A DNA stretch of 64,000 nucleotides from Buttiauxella sp049686335 (GTDB lineage: Bacteria > Pseudomonadota > Gammaproteobacteria > Enterobacterales > Enterobacteriaceae): NCBI RefSeq assembly GCF_049686335.1, contig NZ_JBAVHX010000004.1, positions 682,001 through 746,000 of the forward strand. Direction: 5' to 3'. Positions 8,910 to 17,219 of the stretch are shown here, in pieces (within the stretch, counting starts at the first letter, position 1; each line of letters begins with the position of its first letter). The position numbers were made by a program, and so were the translations under genes. The notes under the pieces were generated by a model. It was not told where the DNA came from. It did no database searches and worked only from the letters and a program-made list of their open reading frames with translations.

Positions 8910-9689
8910 CTACGTTAGATCGACGCATGAGAAGAGATAGCGCTGGGCAAAAATATGGGGTTCGAGAGGAGCAGAGTAATAATATCCCTGACAGACCTTA
9001 ACGTTTTGTTGAAGCAACCAGTCTCGCTGCCAGGCATATTCAACACCCTCGGCAACTAACTGGAATTTGTCTGCCAGGCATCGTGAGATAATGTCCTTTG
9101 TCAGAGGTAGATGGGGTTCTTTCAAAAGACTGCGGTCAAGCTTAATCACATTGCTGGAAAATTCCGGGCTATTTTTATTCAGATCCTGATGACTGCGAAT
9201 ATCATCCCAGGCCACAATAAAGCCATGCTGTTGTAACCCTTTTGCGTTTTTCCGGCCTTGAGTACTGAGTTGAATCTCTGTTTCAGTGATTTCAATCATG
9301 ACTCTATGGCTTGGGTAGCCTGCAGCATCCGTAATAGTTTTAATTTTCTCAACCACTGCACAGTCGTTGATTTCTACGGGAGAAAAATTACTGCTCAGGA
9401 CAAAATCACTTTGTTGATGTAACCGGTGCTTCCTGGCAAAATTAATAGCACTGCGCAGGACAAAGATGCCTACCTTGCCGATATCGTTATTCTCCTCCAG
9501 CAGGCCGATAAAGTTTTCCGGAGAAACAAAGCGGCCCTGAGCCTGACCTCGAACCAGCGCCTCAGCACCTGTACAGTGGCCATCAGACAAACGAATAATC
9601 GGCTGATAATAAACACAGAGTGCGAGCTCAGGGTTTCCCTGAGAAATATGAGTCAGTATGACGTTAATATCCTTGTGGCTGACCGTCAT
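8910..9689 (-). CDS. EAL-domain protein, probable cyclic-di-GMP phosphodiesterase (upstream copy)
   Basis: A 259-residue soluble EAL protein. Motifs in order: GAEALVRG (EAL), SSNFSP (N), IEITETE (ExTE), WDDI (DD), IKLD (K), VAEGVE (general E) and CQGYYYS (Q). All catalytic residues are present, but loop 6 is again WDDI and not DDFG, a feature shared with the next gene. This suggests a tandem duplication or a subfamily. A strong Shine-Dalgarno sequence (GGGAGG) lies 7 bases before the ATG. It begins 67 bases after the stop of the GGDEF gene. It would degrade c-di-GMP made by that cyclase. The input it senses is not visible, as there is no sensor domain. Confidence 0.85.
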   Translation of the reverse strand: MTVSHKDINVILTHISQGNPELALCVYYQPIIRLSDGHCTGAEALVRGQAQGRFVSPENFIGLLEENNDIGKVGIFVLRSAINFARKHRLHQQSDFVLSSNFSPVEINDCAVVEKIKTITDAAGYPSHRVMIEITETEIQLSTQGRKNAKGLQQHGFIVAWDDIRSHQDLNKNSPEFSSNVIKLDRSLLKEPHLPLTKDIISRCLADKFQLVAEGVEYAWQRDWLLQQNVKVCQGYYYSAPLEPHIFAQRYLFSCVDLT

Positions 9690-9756
9690 TTTCTCTCACC
9701 TCCCTGTTAATGGTTAAATATGAAGCTGCCCTGTTCTGCACAACCCGCTCCATGGT

Positions 9757-11292
9757 TTATTCACACGCTCTGCAAATGGTATTTTTTCCGGCATGCTTGG
9801 CTTCATACAAGGCTTTATCGGCTTTGATGATGATATCCTGGGCGGTTTCACCTTTGTTCCAGCGGGCAATACCACAACTGAATGAGACCTTTAAAGGGGT
9901 TTCTCGCCAGACTCGCTGGCCCACCGCAACACGCCAGGTATCCATTAAATTGAAACAGGTTTCAAAATCGTCACCCGGGAAGATGACCACTAATTCCTCG
10001 CCACCAAAACGATAAACGTCGTAGTCAGGTTCGAGGACAGATTTCCCGACATTACTGACATACTTAAGTACCGAGTCGCCTACGGCGTGTCCAAACGTAT
10101 CATTTATTTTTTTGAAATTATCGAGATCCACGATCGCCAGGTGGAACAGTATGTTGTTTTGAATGAGTTCATTGAGTTTGTCATCAAACCTGCGGCGCGT
10201 ACCGATACCGGTTAATGCATCTTCACCTGAAATTCGGCGAGCTTCTTTGAGTTCGACATGACTTTGTTTAATGCTGTTATAGACGCGTTCCAGATCCTGA
10301 GACTCACCCTCATAACTAATACCATGCATGCTCATATAGAGACGGCTAATAATGCCTTTGATATAGACACGGCATAAGCAAATCAAAATTATATAAATAA
10401 TCAAACAAATCGCCACGATGCAAATGAGTGTTTGTGGCGCTTTGCTAATAAACTCATCGTACATGGCTTTATCGACAACGGTAAATGCCACCCAGTAGGG
10501 TTCAGAAAATGAATGATAGAAAATAAACTTCTCTGACGCTTCATCATAAAAGCTACCTTCTATATCGATAGCTTTTTCAAGCCATTTTATTGGAACCGAA
10601 CGATGGAAAATTTTTTTATCATTGGAGTGCATGATGATACTACCGTCTCTTGCCGCCACCAAAAACCGCCCTTCAAAAGGGGTAACAATATTCCGTAATG
10701 GCGCACTCATGGCATATAAGTCGAGGTCGAAAGCAATGTTGCCATATTTCAGCAACTCTTCATCAAACAGATCCATACTTACCGTGATCGCGCGGTCCGT
10801 CTTTTTTTGCGGATCAGGTAGTAAATCCTGGTATGGTTCAGAATAATGGACACCATTTTGCTGTTTGATGCCTGGATACCATGGGCGTTTGGACGGAAAA
10901 TAATTATCAAACTTCATGTCAGGATAGATACGGTATTGGTTTTGGTTATCTGAAATAATGGCCGCATCAAAAAAGGTCAGTGTATTTACCATCGATGCAA
11001 AAATTGAATGCAGGACATCATGCTCATTATCAATATAGCCCTGCATGCCTTTGTGTGTGATTCGGCTGTTGAGGATCTTAAAGACCATCTCTATCTCTTC
11101 GAGCTGCCGGTTGACACTTTCCATTGCCGTATTATGGGTAAAACGACTCAGGCTATTTTCAAACACTTCAATATTATCTTTACGGGTATAGTCAAATGTC
11201 CACACCGAAACCATTATGAATGGAATGAGCATCACTAAAAAAAATAAGGTCAAAATGTGATTTACGGTGAACAACTTTTTACTGGCTTGCAT
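9757..11292 (-). CDS. Membrane diguanylate cyclase with periplasmic Cache-like sensor and GGDEF domain
   Basis: A protein of 511 residues from the ATG at 11290-11292, which has GGA 8 bases before it. The frame stays open 21 codons further upstream, but those codons look non-membrane and lack a ribosome site. Order: membrane helix (about 8-32), periplasmic Cache-type sensor (about 40-280), a second helix (about 284-310, rich in I, C and L), then GGDEF (350-511) with GGEEL as active site and ALTGIGTRRRFDD at the start of the domain. The inhibitory RxxD site is absent (the matching positions are E and Y), so product feedback through it is unlikely. It heads a probable operon with two EAL genes and is divergent from the PTS transporter gene. 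Confidence 0.87.
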   Translation of the reverse strand: MQASKKLFTVNHILTLFFLVMLIPFIMVSVWTFDYTRKDNIEVFENSLSRFTHNTAMESVNRQLEEIEMVFKILNSRITHKGMQGYIDNEHDVLHSIFASMVNTLTFFDAAIISDNQNQYRIYPDMKFDNYFPSKRPWYPGIKQQNGVHYSEPYQDLLPDPQKKTDRAITVSMDLFDEELLKYGNIAFDLDLYAMSAPLRNIVTPFEGRFLVAARDGSIIMHSNDKKIFHRSVPIKWLEKAIDIEGSFYDEASEKFIFYHSFSEPYWVAFTVVDKAMYDEFISKAPQTLICIVAICLIIYIILICLCRVYIKGIISRLYMSMHGISYEGESQDLERVYNSIKQSHVELKEARRISGEDALTGIGTRRRFDDKLNELIQNNILFHLAIVDLDNFKKINDTFGHAVGDSVLKYVSNVGKSVLEPDYDVYRFGGEELVVIFPGDDFETCFNLMDTWRVAVGQRVWRETPLKVSFSCGIARWNKGETAQDIIIKADKALYEAKHAGKNTICRACE

Positions 11293-11690
11293 ATCATGAT
11301 TCCATTCTGAGTTTGGCGTAACGTGAAACTGATGCCCTTGACGCCAGACCTTCACACTTCATCAGCATAAAACGACACACCAGCATCCAGTCTTAAATCG
11401 CAGTTTGAAAAATCTGCTTTGCCACCTTCGCCGGGCCTTTTCCCTGCTCAATGCCAGGCTTCGTGGCATCTGTTCATTAACCATTCAAATTCAAACAACT
11501 GCCAAACAAATAATTAACAAATACAACACAAACACTTTGAAACACCATTTCACAATTTGAATAACATTGTTTCTTTTGTGATGTGCATATCAGATAACGC
11601 TTAATCCCGAGTGCTAACATGATGTCGCTTTAATCTTGATTATTAAAAACTACCTTATTCAGACAAAAATAGAGACGACAGGGTAAACAA
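11293..11690. other. Divergent region between diguanylate cyclase and PTS IIC gene
   Basis: About 400 bases with no credible gene. An AT-rich block at 11490-11660 should hold promoters for both sides. A loose CRP-like half palindrome, TGTGATGTGCATATCA, lies at 11577-11592. The right half is poor, so I do not call it a site. Confidence 0.5.
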
Positions 11691-12968
11691 ATGGATATTT
11701 TATTAGGGTTAGTGAAAACTCCCGCAGTCATCATTGCGATCGTGGCATTTCTGGGTTTATTATTTCAAAAAGCATCGGTTTCCCGATTAATAACAGGAAC
11801 CGCACTTTCTTTTATCGGCTTTACGATGATAAAAGTCGGTGGAAGTATTTTGATGAAAGTGCTAACGGCCTTTAGCTCTCTGTTCTCTAAAGCTTTTGAT
11901 ATTGTCGGGGTTGTGCCGAGTAACGAAGCTATTATGGCGGCGACCATAGACAAACTGGGTGCAACAGCGGCTTTAATCCTGTTGTTCTCAATGATTTTAA
12001 ACATTCTGATTGCACGTTTTACACGTTTTAAATTCATCTATCTGTCTTTGCATCTGGTTTTATTTATGGCATTTGCGCTGACAGCCGTTCTTATGCAGTT
12101 CGGATTTAGCAATACCGAGATGGTCGTCATATGTTCCCTGCTTATCGGGTCGTATATGGCAGTCTCGCCATTTATTCTTAACCGCTTTAGCCGCCAAATT
12201 ATCGGTTCGGACGAATATGCGATTTCTCACGCCGCTATCTCCTCATATATTATTGGCTCCTATATGGGGAAATGGTTTGGTAACAAAACTACCGATACTG
12301 AACATCTGAATATCAGCAGTAAGTTTGATTTTATCCGCGAACCTAATATCGCGACGCTGTTAACCATGTTGGTGCTGCTGCTTATCTCTTGTATCTTCGC
12401 CACGCAGCCGCAGGTTAAAGATGCGATGACCATGGTATACGGTGCCGGGGCCGGTGATAAAAACGTGGTCATTTTCGTTCTTGAACAGTCGGCTATTTTT
12501 GCCTGCGGCCTGTATCTTGCCAAAGCCGGTGTTAACCTGTTCACGGCTGAAATCGTGCCCGCGTTTAAAGGCTTTGCTCGTGTGTTTGCACCCGGTGCGG
12601 TGCCCGCTGTAGACGTGATGGTACTGTTTACCAAAGCCCCTAATGCAACCTTAATCGGCTTCCTGGTGAGTTTCGCCGTTGAGCTGGTGTGTATCATTAT
12701 TTTCCCGTTCATTGGCTTACCGATTATTGTCCCGGGGATCATGGCAAGCTTTATTACCGGTGGTGCAGCAGCCATCTTTGGTAATGCGACCGGTGGTTTC
12801 CGTGGCGCGATTATCGCCAGTGGTATTAACGGGTTACTGTTATGCGTACTGCCTGCCCTGACCTTGCCGATTTTCTCCCAACTCGGCGCTCATGGCGTTA
12901 CCTTTGCAGACCCGGACTTTACTATCCCGTCACTGATCCTCGATTATATTCTGCGGATTTTCTATTAA
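11691..12968 (+). CDS. PTS ascorbate-type (UlaA/SgaT family) IIC transporter, orphan
   Basis: A 425-residue, very hydrophobic protein with about ten to eleven membrane segments. It matches UlaA/SgaT in layout: an N-terminal helix then KASVSRLITGTALSFIGFTM, then SNEAIMAATIDKLGATAAL, IGSYMGKWFG, LYLAKAGVNLFTAEIVPAFK, and PGAVPAVD followed by FTKAPNA. The PTS IIC of this family moves and phosphorylates a carbohydrate but needs IIA and IIB partners, and none is encoded within 10 kb. The substrate cannot be read from sequence. A partial 3' copy of this gene lies downstream of citB at 26898. A hairpin terminator follows it. CAGGG before the ATG is a fair ribosome site. Confidence 0.8.
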   Translation: MDILLGLVKTPAVIIAIVAFLGLLFQKASVSRLITGTALSFIGFTMIKVGGSILMKVLTAFSSLFSKAFDIVGVVPSNEAIMAATIDKLGATAALILLFSMILNILIARFTRFKFIYLSLHLVLFMAFALTAVLMQFGFSNTEMVVICSLLIGSYMAVSPFILNRFSRQIIGSDEYAISHAAISSYIIGSYMGKWFGNKTTDTEHLNISSKFDFIREPNIATLLTMLVLLLISCIFATQPQVKDAMTMVYGAGAGDKNVVIFVLEQSAIFACGLYLAKAGVNLFTAEIVPAFKGFARVFAPGAVPAVDVMVLFTKAPNATLIGFLVSFAVELVCIIIFPFIGLPIIVPGIMASFITGGAAAIFGNATGGFRGAIIASGINGLLLCVLPALTLPIFSQLGAHGVTFADPDFTIPSLILDYILRIFY

Positions 12969-13019
12969 TCGAGACTCAAGCATGGATGCCCGGAATCATC
13001 TCTTCGGGCTCCAGATATA

Positions 13020-13055
13020 AAGGGCAGGCATTGAGATCTCTCTATGCCTGCCCTT
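13020..13055 (+). terminator. Hairpin terminator after the PTS IIC gene
   Basis: A perfect 12-base stem, AAGGGCAGGCAT at 13020-13031 and ATGCCTGCCCTT at 13044-13055, with a 12-base loop. The T run is weak (TTCCTCTATTT). The right arm contains TGCCTGCCCT, which also occurs inside the transporter gene at 12850-12859. The relic at 26898 looks as if it deleted between these repeats. Confidence 0.65.
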
Positions 13056-13264
13056 CCTCTATTTCAGAGCAATAGCTTAACTTAGCCAATGCGAAGTCCA
13101 ACATCCCCCGTGACTCAGCCACAAAAAAATTAACCAAATAAAAACCATAGAAGCCTTTAAATCAACAGGTTAAACCTGCGAACACTCACATTCCAAAACC
13201 AGGTTATCTCTTAGGCTGTGCGGTATAACTCACGCAGTGATCGCTCATAAGAGGTGCCAATACC

Positions 13265-13804
13265 ATGATGAAAACACGGGTGGAGAAACAGGTAATCACG
13301 CTGGAAGAGCTGCTTGAAGCTAAGGAGCGCAGGGTGCAGCGGCAGCAAGACTGGCTGACGAGTTATCAACAACCGGTTATCTCGCTAACACTGGTAACGC
13401 CCGGCCCTGTAAAAGACAACCTCCGTTACCGCAACTGTATGGCAGTGGCATTACAGGCTTGCGATCAATTGTTGTGGCAGCGCCGCTGGCAGGTGTCGAA
13501 CCGCCAGGTGTTTTGGATGCCGACGGGTGCCGAAGCCATATGGTCGGTGGCACATCCGGCGTTAGAACTGAAAGCATTGATGGTCAATCTGGAGCACAGC
13601 CATCTGCTCGGACGATTGTGGGATATTGATGTCCTCTGCCCCGAACAAGGCCCGGTAGGACGGCATACCCTGGCACTCGCCGGGCGACGCTGTGTCGTTT
13701 GCGACCAGCCAGCCCATGTGTGTGCGCGCGCGCAAAGCCATCCTTTAGTTGAAGTGACGCAACGTGTCGAGGAGCTGCTTGATGGCTGGTTTGCCAGGGA
13801 TTGA
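13265..13804 (+). CDS. citX: Apo-citrate lyase phosphoribosyl-dephospho-CoA transferase CitX
   Basis: A 179-residue enzyme that transfers the prosthetic group from triphosphoribosyl-dephospho-CoA to a serine of the acyl carrier subunit CitD. Family motifs are clear: TPGPVKDN near residue 45, LEHSHLLGRLWDIDV near 110, and the cysteine-rich RRCVVCDQPAHVCAR near 140. Two ATGs stand in tandem (13265, 13268) behind AGAGG. The gene overlaps citG by 23 bases. It is the first gene of a two-gene plus-strand unit that converges on the citrate lyase operon. Confidence 0.93.
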   Translation: MMKTRVEKQVITLEELLEAKERRVQRQQDWLTSYQQPVISLTLVTPGPVKDNLRYRNCMAVALQACDQLLWQRRWQVSNRQVFWMPTGAEAIWSVAHPALELKALMVNLEHSHLLGRLWDIDVLCPEQGPVGRHTLALAGRRCVVCDQPAHVCARAQSHPLVEVTQRVEELLDGWFARD

Positions 13805-14636
13805 GGTTCCAAAAGTTGCGGTATTACCCCAGGTCGACGTTTGCCGATTAGCACAGCAAGCATTGTGGGACGAAGTTTGGTTAACCCCGAAACCCGGCCT
13901 GGTGGATAGCGCCAATAATGGTTCACATCGTGATATGGATTTGGCTCTGTTTCTCAAGAGCATCACCGCCATTGCGCCATGGTTTAGCGCCTTTCACTCG
14001 TTAGGGGTTGAGCATTCTGGCCGCGCTGCAAAAGAATTATTAAACCTGATCCGTCCGACTGGTATCGCCTGCGAACAAGCCATGTATCAGGCGACCTGGG
14101 GGGTGAATACTCATAAAGGCGGCGTGTTTTCGCTCGGCCTGTTGTGTACTGCTGCCGGGCGGCTGGAAGGTCAAAAAAGGGCAATCACCGCGTCGTCGTT
14201 ATGCGAAACCGTCAGTGAAATATGCGCGGGTCTGGTGGAGCGAGAACTGATCAACTCCTGTAAATCAGCGACGGTGGGTGAACGTCTTTATCAGCAACTT
14301 GGTTTAACTGGCGCACGCGGTGAAGCAGAAACTGGTTTTATGACCGTACGCGAGCATGTCTTGCCTTACTGGTTTGAAGAATCCGAGTTACCGCGCCGTT
14401 TGCTAAACGCTTTGCTGCGGTTGATGGCGCATAACCCTGACACCAATCTTGTCTCGCGTGGTGGGGTTGCCGGGTTGCAATATGTGCAGCGTTACGCCAC
14501 ACGTTTACTGCGCCAGCAATGGACAATTGAGGATATTCGCGAGATGGACGCTAACTTGATTGACCGTAACCTTAGCCCCGGTGGAAGCGCAGATTTACTG
14601 GCGGTGAGCTATATACTGGCAAACATCGGGATGTAA
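13782..14636 (+). CDS. citG: Triphosphoribosyl-dephospho-CoA synthase CitG, copy linked to citX
   Basis: A 284-residue protein that joins dephospho-CoA and ATP to make the citrate lyase prosthetic group precursor. Motifs: LTPKPGLVDSANNGSHRDMD (the GAHxDM family box), RPTGIACEQAM, TWGVNTHKGGVFSLGLLC, LTGARGEAETGF, SRGGVAGL and RNLSPGGSADLL. All match E. coli CitG. I chose the ATG at 13782, with GGAG 7 bases before it, over an upstream GTG at 13764. It overlaps citX. A second, less canonical CitG is encoded tail-to-tail at 14716-15624, so this copy is the better candidate for the active enzyme. Confidence 0.92.
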   Translation: MAGLPGIEVPKVAVLPQVDVCRLAQQALWDEVWLTPKPGLVDSANNGSHRDMDLALFLKSITAIAPWFSAFHSLGVEHSGRAAKELLNLIRPTGIACEQAMYQATWGVNTHKGGVFSLGLLCTAAGRLEGQKRAITASSLCETVSEICAGLVERELINSCKSATVGERLYQQLGLTGARGEAETGFMTVREHVLPYWFEESELPRRLLNALLRLMAHNPDTNLVSRGGVAGLQYVQRYATRLLRQQWTIEDIREMDANLIDRNLSPGGSADLLAVSYILANIGM

Positions 14637-14658
14637 TCGATAAAGTCAAAATGGTTTC

Positions 14659-14697
14659 GCAGGCTACCACGCACTTTCTCATGCTGCAGTAGCCTGC
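14659..14697. terminator. Stem-loop between the two convergent citG genes
   Basis: Nine-base arms GCAGGCTAC (14659-14667) and GTAGCCTGC (14689-14697) with a 21-base loop lie in the 79-base gap between the convergent citG genes. There is no long T run on either side, so it may act as a weak two-way terminator or as an mRNA 3' stabiliser. Confidence 0.45.
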
Positions 14698-14715
14698 AAT
14701 ATCTCTCTTCGTTAT

Positions 14716-15624
14716 CTAGTTTATAAATATTGGGCCCGCCGGAAACTGGCTAAGAAACCAGGTCACAGCCAGCAAATCCACACTGCCGCTCGGGCACAAG
14801 TTGCGTTCGATCAACTCATCATCCAACTTTTGCAGTGCTTCAATTCCCCCTTCAGCCAGTACGCCACCGCGCCAAAGCAAGTATTGCGCCTGCTGTTGCA
14901 CAAAGTACAAACCTTCCAGCCCGCCACGAGATACCAGGTGAGAATCGTCGTTCCACGCCATCAGATGCAGCAGGGTTTGTAATAGCGCCAGTTGAGTATC
15001 ACCCGTCTCGTGAATCACTCGCTGAAAAGTCGGCAACGCCAGCGTGCGTACGGTACGAAAACCGCTTTCCGCCTCACCACGCGCACCGCTAAATCCATAA
15101 CGCAAAAACTGAGTTTCGCTGTGACCCGGTTGCCCTGTTTTTGAGGCCAGTTCCCGCTCGACCAGGTTACGACATAAACTCGCAACCTGATGACACAAGC
15201 GGTTGTGTTCAATCGGCTGGTTTTGCGCCATCAGGCGCCCAATAGCCGCGCTTAATAAACCAAAAGCAAATACCGCTCCGCGATGAGTCTTCACTCCACC
15301 ATTCACTTGAAGAATGTCCGTTTCGCAGGCGATACCCACGGGTCGCAGCATCGTTAATACTTGCTGCGGTTGCAGAGCCGCACTATCGTGTCCCATCACG
15401 TAAAACTTCTTCATCCATGACATCATCATCTGGACTCCGGCTTCATAGCTCGCCAGATTGACCGCCTGCTGTGATCCGGTATTACGAATGTCCAACAGCC
15501 CTGGTTTCGGGGTTAAATGCAGGCTTTTCAGTAGTGCCTGTCTGACTAAATTCGCCACTTCTTCGGCGCGCAGGTTTTCACTGGCCTGCTGGTGTCTTTC
15601 AACGTGGCTGGCTTCGCTCATCAC
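14716..15624 (-). CDS. citG: CitG-family protein, second divergent copy in the citrate lyase operon
   Basis: A member of the CitG family and the last gene of citC-D-E-F-G. Shared boxes: LTPKPGLLDIRNTGSQQAVN, RPVGIACETDILQ, GGVKTHRGAVFAFGLLSAA, FSGARGEAESGF, VSRGGLEGL and RNLCPSGSVDLL. The H and D of the family box GAHxDM are replaced (GSQQAV), and GGSAD is SGSVD, so synthase activity is uncertain. The frame opens at 15660, but the only strong ribosome site (AGGAG) serves a GTG at 15622-15624 or the next ATG at 15619-15621, which I prefer. The product is then about 302 residues. The citF stop lies 64 bases upstream. Either it is a specialised synthase or a decaying copy backed up by the citX-linked gene. 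Confidence 0.8.
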   Translation of the reverse strand: MMSEASHVERHQQASENLRAEEVANLVRQALLKSLHLTPKPGLLDIRNTGSQQAVNLASYEAGVQMMMSWMKKFYVMGHDSAALQPQQVLTMLRPVGIACETDILQVNGGVKTHRGAVFAFGLLSAAIGRLMAQNQPIEHNRLCHQVASLCRNLVERELASKTGQPGHSETQFLRYGFSGARGEAESGFRTVRTLALPTFQRVIHETGDTQLALLQTLLHLMAWNDDSHLVSRGGLEGLYFVQQQAQYLLWRGGVLAEGGIEALQKLDDELIERNLCPSGSVDLLAVTWFLSQFPAGPIFIN

Positions 15625-15688
15625 TTTCAATTCTCCTGGGATATTCATCGCCGTCAACATCAGGTCTGACAGCGATCGGCTCGGTTTA

Positions 15689-17209
15689 TCAGTCCCGAAT
15701 CTGGTGGATCACATCCACGACCGAACCATCGCGATAACGCACCACCGCGACAATACGATCGGTAAACTCGATGGCTTGAGGTTTACCCGTCAGCAACTCT
15801 GCCCGTTGTTGCAATTGCTCAATGGTGGTGAGCGAAATACCCGCAGCGCTGAGGTTATCAATCAGATCCTGCCGTGCCGGATTGACGGCAATGCCATGAT
15901 CGGTAATCAGGACATCGACACTGGCACCAGGGGTGACGGTGGTTATGACCTTTTCCACCACGCAAGGAATACGCCCGCGTACCAGCGGTGCGGTGATGAT
16001 CGTCAAATCCGCTCCCGCCGCCGTATCACTATGGCCGCCGGATGCACCACGCAGTACCCCGTTAGAACCAGTCATCACGTTGACGTTGTAGTTAATGTCA
16101 ATTTCCAGCGCACTGAGCATCACCACATTCAGGCGTTCACACGCCGCCCCTTTGGAGCTGGGGTTAGCATACTGATTGGCTGAAATCTCAATGTGATTGG
16201 GGTTTTGCGCCAGCGAACGCGTGGCATCGCCGTCGAAGGATTGCGTATCGAGAAGGGCTTTGATTAACCCCTTTTCATGCAGGTCGACCATCGTGCCGGT
16301 GATGCCACCGAGGCCAAAGCCCGCGGTAATATTGTGACGACGCATTTTGTCTTCCAGAAAACGCGTCACCGCTAGTGAAGCGCCGCCCGTACCGGTTTGC
16401 AGTGAAAATCCATCATTGAAATAGCCGGAATGCTCAATGACATTTGCCGCCTGCCGGGCAATAAGCAACTCCCTCGGGTTACTGGACAGGCGAATCGCAC
16501 CCGCGGTGATTTTGTCCGGATCGCCGACTTCATCAACCTGCACAATGAAATCAACTCGATCCTGAGCGATGCTGGCTGGGTAATTCGGATAATCCACCCA
16601 CTCTTCTGTCAGCAACACCACACATTTGGCGTGATCCGCATCCACTCGCGCATAACCCAACGATCCACAACGCGATTTACCGCTGAACCCATTAGCGTTG
16701 CCAAATTCGTCACAGCAAGGCACGCCGAGGAACGTGACATCAATATTCAGTTCACCACTTGTGATCAGATGGACACGCCCACCGTGCGAGTGGATTTGCA
16801 CTGGGTTTTCCATTAAGCCTGCGGAAATTTCCTCCCCTAATTTGCCACGCAAACCGGAGGTGTAAATTTGGCGGATGACGCCATTTTTGATGTGTTCGAT
16901 CAGCGGCCAGTGAGCGTCGATTAACGAACTGGAGGCAAGGGTCAAATCGCGAAAGCCCATCTCTGCCAGCTTCGCCACCACCATATTGACGACTTTGTCC
17001 CCCCCGCGAAAGGCGTGATGGAAAGAGATGGTCATGCCATTTTGTAGCCCGGAGCGGCGAATGGCCTCTTCCAGCGAAGCGCACACTTTACGGCGACGCT
17101 TTTCACTTTCGCTGCTCAACCAGGGGCTACGAACCGTCACACCGCTGAAGGGTTGGAGATCTTTCTCATCCCGATAATGGGTTTTAAGTACTTCGATTGT
17201 CTTTTTCAT
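15689..17209 (-). CDS. citF: Citrate lyase alpha subunit (citrate:ACP transferase) CitF
   Basis: A 506-residue alpha subunit that swaps acetyl for citryl on the acyl carrier subunit CitD. Typical features: VTVRSPWLSSESEKRRRKVC near the start, SFHHAFRGGDKVVN, GGRVHLITSGELNIDVTFLG, CDEFGNANGFSGKSRCGSLG, and NVMTGSNGVLRGASGGHSDT near 390. Length is normal for the family. A GGAAGAGAAG ribosome site stands directly before the ATG. It is 10 bases downstream of citE. Confidence 0.96.
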   Translation of the reverse strand: MKKTIEVLKTHYRDEKDLQPFSGVTVRSPWLSSESEKRRRKVCASLEEAIRRSGLQNGMTISFHHAFRGGDKVVNMVVAKLAEMGFRDLTLASSSLIDAHWPLIEHIKNGVIRQIYTSGLRGKLGEEISAGLMENPVQIHSHGGRVHLITSGELNIDVTFLGVPCCDEFGNANGFSGKSRCGSLGYARVDADHAKCVVLLTEEWVDYPNYPASIAQDRVDFIVQVDEVGDPDKITAGAIRLSSNPRELLIARQAANVIEHSGYFNDGFSLQTGTGGASLAVTRFLEDKMRRHNITAGFGLGGITGTMVDLHEKGLIKALLDTQSFDGDATRSLAQNPNHIEISANQYANPSSKGAACERLNVVMLSALEIDINYNVNVMTGSNGVLRGASGGHSDTAAGADLTIITAPLVRGRIPCVVEKVITTVTPGASVDVLITDHGIAVNPARQDLIDNLSAAGISLTTIEQLQQRAELLTGKPQAIEFTDRIVAVVRYRDGSVVDVIHQIRD

Positions 17210-17219
17210 CTTCTCTTCC

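Noticed and set aside
11577..11592. A CRP-like element TGTGATGTGCATATCA.
   Set aside because: Only the left half fits; the right half matches 3 of 5 bases.
12260..12775. A 171-codon open frame antisense to the PTS IIC gene.
   Set aside because: It is a shadow of the opposite gene, of low-complexity Thr/Ala/Ile make-up, with no ribosome site or known domain.
14581..14600. Bases GTGGAAGCGCAGATT resemble the 3' end of serT, as a possible attachment repeat.
   Set aside because: Only about nine bases agree, and they encode the conserved GGSAD motif of CitG.
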